Assembly (NCBI GenBank): GCA_937951695.1
Contig: CALFBL010000112.1
Location: forward strand, 1-5,359
DNA length: 5,359 bases
DNA from: an uncultured Granulosicoccaceae bacterium
GTDB lineage: Bacteria > Pseudomonadota > Gammaproteobacteria > Granulosicoccales > Granulosicoccaceae
Direction: 5' to 3'
The notes under the pieces were generated by a model. It did not search any database, was not told the origin of the DNA, and worked only from the letters and a program-made list of their open reading frames with translations. The position numbers and the translations under genes were made by a program. This document shows positions 1 through 5,359 of this stretch, piece after piece (within the stretch, counting starts at the first letter, position 1; each line of letters begins with the position of its first letter).

Positions 1-107
1 GCCCGTAGAGCTCGTCTACGTCGAAAACGTTTTCAGCAGTCTAACCCGCTCCCACGTTCGAGGAGTAGGTGCTTAAGATTCTTACGAAACGTCCCTACAA
101 ACCCACA
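1..107. mobile_element. Probable end of an inserted element of unknown family, interrupting pilQ
   Basis: These 107 bases show no continuation of pilQ in any frame, although the flanking pilQ sequence matches its family right up to base 108. Read inward from the junction the foreign DNA starts TGTGGGTTTGTAGGGACG, so its edge is a TGT/ACA-type terminus as found on many DDE transposable elements. A possible coding sequence ends 31 bp before the edge, which is the usual arrangement for a compact insertion sequence. Only one end is in the window, so terminal inverted repeats and a target-site duplication cannot be checked. A chromosomal rearrangement or a chimeric assembly join would look the same. 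I do not recognise the family. Confidence 0.5.
2..76 (+). CDS. Possible C-terminal end of an element-encoded protein (transposase?), partial
   Basis: This frame is open from the left edge and gives 24 codons (PVELVYVENVFSSLTRSHVR followed by GVGA) ending in TAA at 74-76. The composition is more protein-like than in the two alternatives: frame 1 is an arginine-rich open frame that runs on into antisense pilQ, and frame 3 has early stops. Its position, reading towards the element edge and stopping 31 bp short, suits the tail of a transposase gene. No motif is long enough to name a family, and a fragment this short could be open by chance. The rest of the gene would lie to the left of the window. 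Confidence 0.3.
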   Translation, partial: PVELVYVENVFSSLTRSHVRGVGA

Positions 108-1847
108 ACTGGTGATAACCCGAGGGCTTGAAATCACTTCACCGACGCCTTCTGCTTGCATGGCTGAGAGTTCCAATTCCAGCAAGGTACCGAAGGGCAG
201 TCTTGCCAAAGCGACGCCAAGAGAACCTGCTGCGTTACTGGTACCCAAGTTTACGTTAAAGCGGTTAGGCGCTGTTAAGGCTTCGTTGTTGGCAAGTTCG
301 GTAATACCACCGGAGCTACCGGATAACAGGAAGCCAGTATCATCGTCAGTTACACCACCGGGGTTGGCTGTGTTGCGGTTGACACCCCAAGCCACACCAA
401 TGTTGCGATTAAAATCATCGGTTGCGATAACGATCCGCGATTCGATCAATACCTGACGGATTGGAATGTCAAGTCGGTGAACGAGGGCTCGAATGGCGAC
501 CAGTTGATCGGAGGTATCACTGATGAGCAAGGTGTTAGTACGATCATCAACGCTTACGCTGCCACGCTCTGAAAGCATGCCGCCACCGTTTTGCGTGCGT
601 AACAATTCAGCTAGTTCGGACGCTTTGGCGTAGTTAGCTTGGAAGAACTCTGTGCGAATCGGTGCCAGTTCAACTTTCTGCTTCATGCCTTCGAGTTCGA
701 GGCGTTCCCGTGCCGCAATCTCTTCGGCAGGAGCGACCAGAATAACGCCGCCTGATTGGCGCTTATCCAAAGCCTTGGACTGCAGGATGATGTCGAGTGC
801 CTGATCCCAAGGAGTGTTCTTCAAACGAAGTGTCAACTTGCCTTGTACGGTGTCACTGACAACGATGTTCAAGTCGGTAAAGTCAGCCAATAGTTGAAGT
901 ACCGATCGGATTTCGATATCCTGGAAGTTAAGTGACAGTTTTTCACCTACGTAGCCGAACTTCGCTTTGCGATTCTCTTCGATTTCGTCCTGAGACATAG
1001 GCTTTAGTTCCACCGTAAACATGGTGTCAGACTGATACGCGAGTTGTTCAAAGTTTTGCGAGGCTGGCTGAATAACAACGCGTGTGCCACGCTTGTTATT
1101 CAGTGTGTCGACGAACTGTACTGGCGTACCAAAGTCCATCACGTCCAGTCGGCGTTGCAGATCGGCGGCGATGTTCGTGTCGGGAAATTCCACGACGACA
1201 CGTCCACCTTCTTCACGCATGTCGGTGACTATGTTTGGGTTCGACAGTTCAAAGAGAATTCGTCCTTCACCCAGAGGGCCACGACGAAAATCTATGTTTT
1301 TGATAGAACGATCTGAACTCGAGACACCATCGGCGGTGACCAAGGTCGCGTTATCTGAACCCTGTGACCCTTGAGCGAGCAGGTTGGATACAGAGCTGTT
1401 AGAGTCCGGATCACCGTCCAGAGTAACCAGTAGCTGATTGCCCCGAATTGCTGTGGTGTAAGGAACCATCGAAGCTAGATTTATGACGACACGTGTGCGT
1501 CCTCCAGCCTCGACCGTGGTGATGTTCTGCAGTAATCCTGCACTCACACGGATGTTACGCTGGTCCAAGTCGTTACTCGTACCCGGTAAGTCCAGTGCGA
1601 TACGGGCCGGGTTGTCTATGGTAAACGCTTTTGGGTCTTCAGCAGGAGCAGTCATAGTGAGTGCCAATTGCTGCTTGTTTCCCGGCAGGGTTACGTGACT
1701 GATGTCCACCAATGCGTTCTGGGCAGCAGCAACGTGAGTTGCTAGTGCCAATCCGGCAAATGTGGCTAGTTGGGCAATTCGCAGCAAGGTCTTGCGACAG
1801 GTATTCGCTGCCTGGCTGGGTCGATGCGTGTTTTCGCTGACGTACAT
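33..1847 (-). pseudogene. pilQ: Type IV pilus secretin PilQ, truncated by an insertion
   Basis: PilQ forms the outer-membrane channel through which the pilus fibre passes. Counting from the ATG at 1847, there is a signal peptide (about 1-42, cleavage near HVAAAQ), two AMIN peptidoglycan-binding domains (about 46-145 and 182-282), an N0/STN domain (about 305-375, with SLNFQDIEIRSVLQLLADFT), an N1 secretin repeat (about 398-460) and the first part of the secretin barrel domain from about 465. Homology ends after residue 580 (GEVISSPRVITS). It is followed by 24 unrelated residues and TGA at 33-35, giving 604 residues where family members have about 700. The missing part carries the rest of the membrane barrel and gate, so a working pore is unlikely. 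The start at 1847 is preferred because GGAG at 1859-1862 lies 11 nt upstream; the ATG at 1856 is only 2 nt from it. The genuine pilQ portion is 108-1847. Confidence 0.9.
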
Positions 1848-1858
1848 TTTTATCATGT

Positions 1859-1862
1859 CTCC
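1859..1862 (-). promoter_or_regulatory. Ribosome binding site of pilQ
   Basis: GGAG on the minus strand lies just after the pilP stop codon (TGA at 1865-1867). Two in-frame ATGs follow, at 1856 (2 nt away, too close) and at 1847 (11 nt away, somewhat long). This spacing favours MYVSEN... at 1847 as the initiator. A TTG at 1868 that overlaps the pilP stop has no better site and is less likely. Confidence 0.5.
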
Positions 1863-1864
1863 AA

Positions 1865-2389
1865 TCAATTCTCTTCAGCCATCGCGAGGATTGCATCGCG
1901 ATTGACCCAGCCACTCAGACCATCTGGAACGAGCTCTACTATATCTATTCGGGTTTCTTTAACGGCGATAATCTTGCCGTGGTTTTTGCCTGCGTAATTA
2001 CCGGGCTGCACTCTGTGAATCGTGCCGTCCGGGTCCTGGACTAGGCCCCAAGTTTGTTCCCTTTGTTGCAATAAACCGACCATTTTCAAGGCATCCACTG
2101 GATAACTTTCCAAAGGTTCCTTTAACCGTTGCGATTCAGGCCGTGGTCCGTCAGACGAAGTCTGGGAAATAGGCACGTTGGCATCGGTTTGAGGGCGAAA
2201 AGGATCGCGCACATTGGCGTATTTGTACTCAAAGGTTTCGTAGGGGGGGAAATCTGGCAGCTGTTCAACCGATCCATGATGCTTGTTCTTGGTGGTTTCG
2301 ATAAACTGTTCCAGATCGCTCATATCTCCACCACAAGCGCTAAGCACAGAGGCTAAGCCAAGCAGCGGTAAAAGCGTAAGGCGAGCCAT
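1865..2389 (-). CDS. pilP: Type IV pilus assembly lipoprotein PilP
   Basis: PilP is the periplasmic lipoprotein that joins the PilN-PilO inner-membrane pair to the N0 region of PilQ. The 174-residue product has a lipoprotein signal peptide with lipobox LSAC and acylated Cys19. It then has a flexible segment with the family's YKYANVRDPFRP motif (residues 55-66), a low-complexity linker (67-95), and the compact beta domain from YPVDALKMVGLL (96-107) through GLVQDPDGTIHRVQPGNY (115-132). Length is normal for the family. The start is supported by GAGGAG at 2397-2402, 7 nt upstream and inside the last codons of pilO; the two genes are 4 bp apart. A run of seven C residues on the coding strand (2243-2249) falls in codons 47-49. 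The reading frame is intact. Confidence 0.96.
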   Translation of the reverse strand: MARLTLLPLLGLASVLSACGGDMSDLEQFIETTKNKHHGSVEQLPDFPPYETFEYKYANVRDPFRPQTDANVPISQTSSDGPRPESQRLKEPLESYPVDALKMVGLLQQREQTWGLVQDPDGTIHRVQPGNYAGKNHGKIIAVKETRIDIVELVPDGLSGWVNRDAILAMAEEN

Positions 2390-2393
2390 GGTT

Positions 2394-3035
2394 TTACTCC
2401 TCTTCCAGATAGCGGTAAGTGGTGGCGGTAAGATCCATTTTCAGTTTCTTACCGACGGGGGATTCTTCATCAGTGTTGCGTTTATCTTTTTTCGCGTCGC
2501 TGATGTCGATGCCAGACAAGGTCACAATTCGTGGTAACGCGGCCAAGCCACTAACGAACTGACCAAATTGGTGGTACTGACCAGTAACGCTGATTTTGAT
2601 CGGATACTCAGCGTAAAACTCGCGAGGAATTTCACTGTCCGGTTTGAAGTACTCAACGTCCAGACCACTGGCAACACTGGTTTGAGATAAATCAACCAAT
2701 AGACTTTCGATGTCCGTCTGGTTTGGTAGTTGACGCAGCATGACGCTAAAAGTCTTCTTCATCTCTTCCAGCTGTTCGACGTAGGCACCGCGGTTGGCCG
2801 CTTTTGCCGATTCCGAATCAAACGTTGCGCGCAAAGTCACCTCCTTTTGTTCTACGGTTTTGAGTTCTCCAAACTGTGGGGTGATGAGAAAGTGCCAGAT
2901 GAGCCCGATGATCACAGCGTCCACCAACACAATCACCAGAATTCTGGCGAGAATTGGAGCGGTGCCAATCCTGTTGACAATGTCTTCCTCAAAATTAATA
3001 TTTTTGAGCTCTTCTATGGCAGTACTCATGGACAT
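2394..3035 (-). CDS. pilO: Type IV pilus inner-membrane protein PilO
   Basis: PilO forms heterodimers with PilN in the inner membrane and helps align the motor with the secretin through PilP. The 213-residue protein has a short cytoplasmic N-terminus, one membrane segment (about 29-50, ILARILVIVLVDAVIIGLIW), a periplasmic coiled-coil (about 55-100) and a ferredoxin-like C-terminal domain. The latter carries the family-like stretches LRQLPNQTDIESLLVDLS, then YPIKISVTGQYHQFGQFVSG and LPRIVTLSGIDIS. Its ATG overlaps the pilN stop in TAATG, and GAGGAG at 3044-3049 sits 8 nt upstream, so the first ATG (3035) is preferred over the one at 3029. Translation is probably coupled to pilN. Confidence 0.96.
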   Translation of the reverse strand: MSMSTAIEELKNINFEEDIVNRIGTAPILARILVIVLVDAVIIGLIWHFLITPQFGELKTVEQKEVTLRATFDSESAKAANRGAYVEQLEEMKKTFSVMLRQLPNQTDIESLLVDLSQTSVASGLDVEYFKPDSEIPREFYAEYPIKISVTGQYHQFGQFVSGLAALPRIVTLSGIDISDAKKDKRNTDEESPVGKKLKMDLTATTYRYLEEE

Positions 3036-3595
3036 TATTCAGACTCCTCTATATTGGGATTGACTTGAGTCATAACCAGGCGAAAAGTGCTGATACCATC
3101 GATTTTGCCTGCTTCAATAACTTCCAGCTTCGGATTGTTGAAGTATTCACTTCGATCAAGCGTTCGCATCAGAGCAGAGACTCGGGCGTTGGATTCTGCG
3201 CGTCCCTCAATGACCATGGCGTTGTTACTGGTTTGAGTGACTGAGCTCAAGAAAACACCGTCAGGAATTCGGGTTGCTACCTCGTGAAAGGTATGAACGA
3301 TTTGCGGACGTTGCGCTTGCAGCTGCTGAATGATTTCCATTCGAGCCAGTAGGTTGTTCTTGGTCTCTTCCAGTTCCTTGATCTCTTCCAGCTCTTCTTG
3401 CAACAACGCAATCTCATATTCGAGACGCGCGTTGCGATCATTCTGGAAATTTACTTTGTCTTCGGCGTACTTCATGCCACCAAACCCAACCAGACCGGCC
3501 AGTGCGCCGCAGATTCCCAGAACCACGAGATACTCAGTGTTCTTGGCTTTGCGGTGGGCTTCACGCCACGGAAGTAGGTTTATCTTTGTCGCCAT
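3035..3595 (-). CDS. pilN: Type IV pilus inner-membrane protein PilN
   Basis: PilN is a bitopic inner-membrane protein whose cytoplasmic tail docks PilM and whose periplasmic domain pairs with PilO. From the ATG at 3595 the 186-residue product begins MATKINLLPWRE; the INLLPWR stretch is the conserved PilM-binding peptide. One membrane segment follows (about 22-40, rich in Gly and Leu), then a strongly charged coiled-coil (about 47-95, with EELEEIKELEETK) and a ferredoxin-like domain (about 98-178). The open frame extends 10 codons further upstream to 3625. The start at 3595 is chosen because it places the INLLPWR peptide at the N-terminus, overlaps the pilM stop in TAATG, and has GAGGAG 7 nt upstream. 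Confidence 0.96.
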   Translation of the reverse strand: MATKINLLPWREAHRKAKNTEYLVVLGICGALAGLVGFGGMKYAEDKVNFQNDRNARLEYEIALLQEELEEIKELEETKNNLLARMEIIQQLQAQRPQIVHTFHEVATRIPDGVFLSSVTQTSNNAMVIEGRAESNARVSALMRTLDRSEYFNNPKLEVIEAGKIDGISTFRLVMTQVNPNIEESE

Positions 3596-4653
3596 TAATC
3601 TGCTCCTCGCAGGGCGAGTCCGCATGCGATCATCATCGCCGGACCATCGTCTTGTAGTCGTGTAGTGGGGATATCAGAGCTGATTGACATGTTCGCAAAC
3701 GGATCTGCGATGACGGTCGGCGTGCCGATGCGTTGCTCAATCAATTCGCCAATACCGGGAATACCGGTACAACCACCGGCCATAACGATTTGATCAACGT
3801 AGTCGTTCTTGTCTGCAGAGAAAAAGAACTGCAGAAAACGGTTGGCTTGCTGAACCATCAGATCCCGAAACGGGGCCAACACTTCAGGTTCGTAGTTGTC
3901 GGGTAATCCGCCCACGCGCTTAACGCGGCCAGCATCTTCATAAGACAGACCGTATCGACGCATGATTTCTTCGGTCAACTGCTTGCCGCCAAATGGTTGT
4001 TCGCGGGTATAGATCAGTTTCTGATCGCGCAGGATCGATAGGCTGGTCATGCTTGCGCCAACGTCGAGCAATGCCACTGTCTGTGAGGCGCCTTCATCGG
4101 GCACCTGATGTTTAATTAACTGGAAAGCGCTCTCCATGGTGTAGGGCTCAACGTCAACCACTTTGACGTTTAAGCCGCCGATCTCGGCAGCCGCGGTTCG
4201 GTCTTCCACGTTCTCGCTGCGCGAAGCGGCGAGTAGGACATCGACGTAGCCATCGGCGTCAGCAGCAGGGCCTAGCACGTGGAAATCGAGATTGACTTCT
4301 TCGAGCGCGTAGGGAATGTATTGGTCGGCTTCAAGCTGGATCTGAGCATCCATCTCGTAGTCTTTCAGGTCCGCCGGCATCTGTATGACCTTGGTGATCA
4401 CCATCGCGCTGGGTACCGCGACGGCGCAGCTCTTAGTGCGGGTGCCGGAGCGCTTGACAGCGCGGCGAATTGCTTCTCCCACAGCCTCCACGTCCTGAAG
4501 ATTCTTTTCATTGACCGCGTTGGCGGGCAGTGGCTCTACGGTGTAGCTCACAACCTTGGGTTTTTTCCCACTGAGCTTCAGTTCGAGCAACTTGACCGAT
4601 GTCGCGGTGATGTCTAGGCCAACGAGGCCGTGTTTTCTTGATTTGAGTGCCAT
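3595..4653 (-). CDS. pilM: Type IV pilus assembly protein PilM, actin-like ATPase fold
   Basis: PilM is a cytoplasmic FtsA-like protein that binds ATP and the N-terminal peptide of PilN, linking the pilus motor to the alignment complex. The 352-residue product has the nucleotide-binding loops of the actin fold: LVGLDITATSVKLLEL (residues 10-25, phosphate 1), ALLDVGASMTSLSIL (194-208, phosphate 2) and IVMAGGCTGIPGI (289-301, adenosine loop). PLPANAV (41-47) and QLEADQYIPY (106-115) are also typical of the family. Length is normal. The start at 4653 aligns with the family N-terminus; a further in-frame ATG at 4713 would add 20 residues of unlikely composition. The site upstream of 4653 is weak, with no clear GGAG. 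This is the first gene of the operon, so the operon promoter should lie in 4654-4870. The last codon overlaps pilN. Confidence 0.96.
   Translation of the reverse strand: MALKSRKHGLVGLDITATSVKLLELKLSGKKPKVVSYTVEPLPANAVNEKNLQDVEAVGEAIRRAVKRSGTRTKSCAVAVPSAMVITKVIQMPADLKDYEMDAQIQLEADQYIPYALEEVNLDFHVLGPAADADGYVDVLLAASRSENVEDRTAAAEIGGLNVKVVDVEPYTMESAFQLIKHQVPDEGASQTVALLDVGASMTSLSILRDQKLIYTREQPFGGKQLTEEIMRRYGLSYEDAGRVKRVGGLPDNYEPEVLAPFRDLMVQQANRFLQFFFSADKNDYVDQIVMAGGCTGIPGIGELIEQRIGTPTVIADPFANMSISSDIPTTRLQDDGPAMMIACGLALRGAD
3603..3608 (-). promoter_or_regulatory. Ribosome binding site that sets the pilN start
   Basis: GAGGAG on the minus strand, 7 nt before the ATG at 3595, lies within the last codons of pilM. 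It decides between the ATG at 3595 and the open-frame ATG at 3625, which is upstream of this site and would add a basic 10-residue extension (MRTRPARSRL) before the conserved N-terminus. Confidence 0.75.
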
Positions 4654-4766
4654 GTCTTGTTTAGCGCCCGAACTGAGACAAAGCTTTAGGAATAATTGCG
4701 AAATGATTCTCAATACCCTGTCCAGTCGTAAGCCGCAGTCCTCCGTTGGCGATTAAAGTAAGTCGA

Positions 4767-4786
4767 TCGAAATCGGTGTATTTCGA
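4767..4786. repeat. Inverted repeat TCGAAAT-N6-ATTTCGA, operator-like
   Basis: Two perfect 7-bp arms, TCGAAAT (4767-4773) and ATTTCGA (4780-4786), flank a 6-bp spacer. The left arm overlaps a further 8-bp palindrome, TCGATCGA (4763-4770). The 20-bp dyad lies in the intergenic region between pilM and mrcA, about 114 bp upstream of the pilM start. The size and spacing suit a homodimeric helix-turn-helix regulator, but no regulator is recognised from the sequence. It does not act as a terminator, since no T-run follows on either strand. Confidence 0.4.
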
Positions 4787-4790
4787 GCGT

Positions 4791-4802
4791 TTTGACGTCA
4801 AA
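4791..4802. repeat. Perfect 12-bp palindrome TTTGACGTCAAA
   Basis: The sequence is identical on both strands and lies between the divergent pilM and mrcA genes, 4 bp from the neighbouring inverted repeat. Each strand contains TTGACG, close to a sigma70 -35 box. On the minus strand (4796-4801) it could serve pilM, but no good -10 is found 16-18 nt downstream, so a promoter is not claimed. It may be a protein-binding site. Confidence 0.35.
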
Positions 4803-4866
4803 TGAATGGCGCATTGTGTCGAATCAGAAATCCACTGCTAACATCTGCTTATGCAACTGTTCCAGT

Positions 4867-4875
4867 TGATATAAT
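4867..4875 (+). promoter_or_regulatory. Extended -10 sigma70 promoter of mrcA
   Basis: TGATATAAT combines a perfect TATAAT (4870-4875) with the TG extension one base upstream. No recognisable -35 hexamer lies 16-18 bp upstream, which is acceptable for extended -10 promoters. Transcription would start near 4882, leaving a leader of about 25 nt before the mrcA ATG at 4907. Confidence 0.7.
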
Positions 4876-4906
4876 TCTTCGTTACAAAGCGATTTCACGG
4901 CGCCTC

Positions 4907-5359
4907 ATGCCTCGAACTTCATCCCGCCGACACAACAGACGCCGCCGAAGCAAGCGCGCAGGTATCAGCTGGTGGCAATTAGCATTCAAATGGCTTGCCA
5001 TATCCTGTGTTTGCGTCGGAATATTCATCGCAATCGGGTTTGGCTACCTGTATTTAAAGATCTCGCCGACGTTGCCCGATTTGGCATCGCTGGTCGACGT
5101 TCAGTTGCAAATGCCCATGCGGGTCTACACCAATGACGGTGAATTGGTCGCTGAATACGGAGAGCAACGGCGCGAACCGGTGTTTATTTCTGAAGTGCCC
5201 GAAATACTGTCGAACGCCATCGTCGCCTCGGAAGATCAGCACTTTTATTCGCATCCGGGTGTTGCTTGGCAGGGCCTGGCTCGAGCAGGGCTGCACCTAA
5301 TAAAAACCGGGAAAAAAGGCCCCGGCGGCAGCACCATCACTATGCAGGTAGCCAGAAAC
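4907..5359 (+). CDS. mrcA: Penicillin-binding protein 1A, N-terminal part (runs off the window)
   Basis: This is a bifunctional peptidoglycan synthase (glycosyltransferase plus transpeptidase) of the class A family, anchored in the inner membrane and acting in the periplasm. The 151 codons present begin with an arginine-rich cytoplasmic tail (8 Arg in the first 17 residues) and a membrane segment (about 27-50). They continue with the PBP1A-type stretch SPTLPDLASLVDVQLQMPMR (53-72) and YTNDGELVAEYGEQRREPV (74-92), and the start of the glycosyltransferase family 51 domain. Motif 1, ASEDQHFYSHPG, holds the probable catalytic Glu109, and motif 2, GGSTITMQVARN, is at 140-151. The transpeptidase domain lies beyond the window. 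No other in-frame ATG lies just upstream; the ribosome binding site is weak. The gene is divergent from pilM. Confidence 0.95.
   Translation, partial: MPRTSSRRHNRRRRSKRAGISWWQLAFKWLAISCVCVGIFIAIGFGYLYLKISPTLPDLASLVDVQLQMPMRVYTNDGELVAEYGEQRREPVFISEVPEILSNAIVASEDQHFYSHPGVAWQGLARAGLHLIKTGKKGPGGSTITMQVARN

Noticed and set aside
39..45. Integron attC half-site GTCTAAC
   Set aside because: A degenerate 7-mer is expected by chance and no partner GTTRRRY is placed to form the site.
1..107. Group II intron 5' end inside pilQ
   Set aside because: The boundary lacks the usual GUGYG start at the junction (it reads TGTGGG), and no intron domain structure can be recognised in 107 bp.
1..107. Tn7-like transposon end, because of the TGTGGG terminus
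   Set aside because: Only the first six bases agree, the repeated 20-bp transposase sites expected there are not seen, and a coding end 31 bp from the edge would be unusual for that group.
1..456. Plus-strand frame 1 open from the edge through 456
   Set aside because: Most of it is antisense to well-conserved pilQ codons and its left part is arginine-rich and not protein-like; it has no ribosome binding site.
1639..1914. Minus-strand ORF overlapping the pilP/pilQ junction
   Set aside because: It overlaps pilP and pilQ in another frame, is rich in Cys, Arg and Ser without domain features, and is best explained as a shadow frame.
4654..4713. Longer PilM starting at the ATG at 4713
   Set aside because: The extra 20 residues do not resemble the family N-terminus, which begins a few residues before the LVGLDI loop.
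5054..5296. Minus-strand 80-codon ORF inside mrcA
   Set aside because: It is a shadow of the conserved PBP1A glycosyltransferase coding region and has no independent support.

Overview
The window carries a type IV pilus assembly operon, pilM-pilN-pilO-pilP-pilQ, read on the minus strand from about 4653 down to 33. It is divided by a 253-bp divergent intergenic region (4654-4906) from the first 151 codons of a class A penicillin-binding protein 1A gene (mrcA/ponA), which is read on the plus strand and runs off the right edge. This divergent arrangement of a PBP1A gene and pilMNOPQ is typical of Gammaproteobacteria such as pseudomonads and many marine relatives. The protein motifs fit that class, but the sequence does not identify a genus.

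From right to left the layout is: mrcA start (4907-5359+); a short regulatory region with a strong extended -10 promoter for mrcA and two palindromic elements; pilM (3595-4653-), a cytoplasmic actin-like ATPase-fold protein; pilN (3035-3595-) and pilO (2394-3035-), inner-membrane bitopic partners; pilP (1865-2389-), a lipoprotein; and pilQ (to about 1847-), the outer-membrane secretin. Genes are packed tightly. pilM/pilN and pilN/pilO share a TAATG stop-start overlap, pilO/pilP are 4 bp apart, and pilN, pilO and pilP are each preceded by a GAGGAG ribosome binding site inside the end of the upstream gene. Together the products form the alignment complex linking the inner-membrane motor to the outer-membrane pore: PilM binds the PilN N-terminus, PilN pairs with PilO, and PilP connects them to PilQ.

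The main anomaly is at the left edge. pilQ matches its family through codon 580 (ending ...SSPRVITS) and then stops matching exactly at the 107/108 boundary. It continues as 24 unrelated codons and a stop, so the distal part of the secretin domain is lost. The 107 bp beyond the junction begin TGTGGG when read inward and hold a possible plus-strand coding end (TAA at 74-76) 31 bp from the junction. This resembles the end of an inserted mobile element, but its identity and its other end lie outside the window. No previously undescribed multi-gene system is visible. The novelty is confined to the pilQ disruption and the uncharacterised operator-like repeats.
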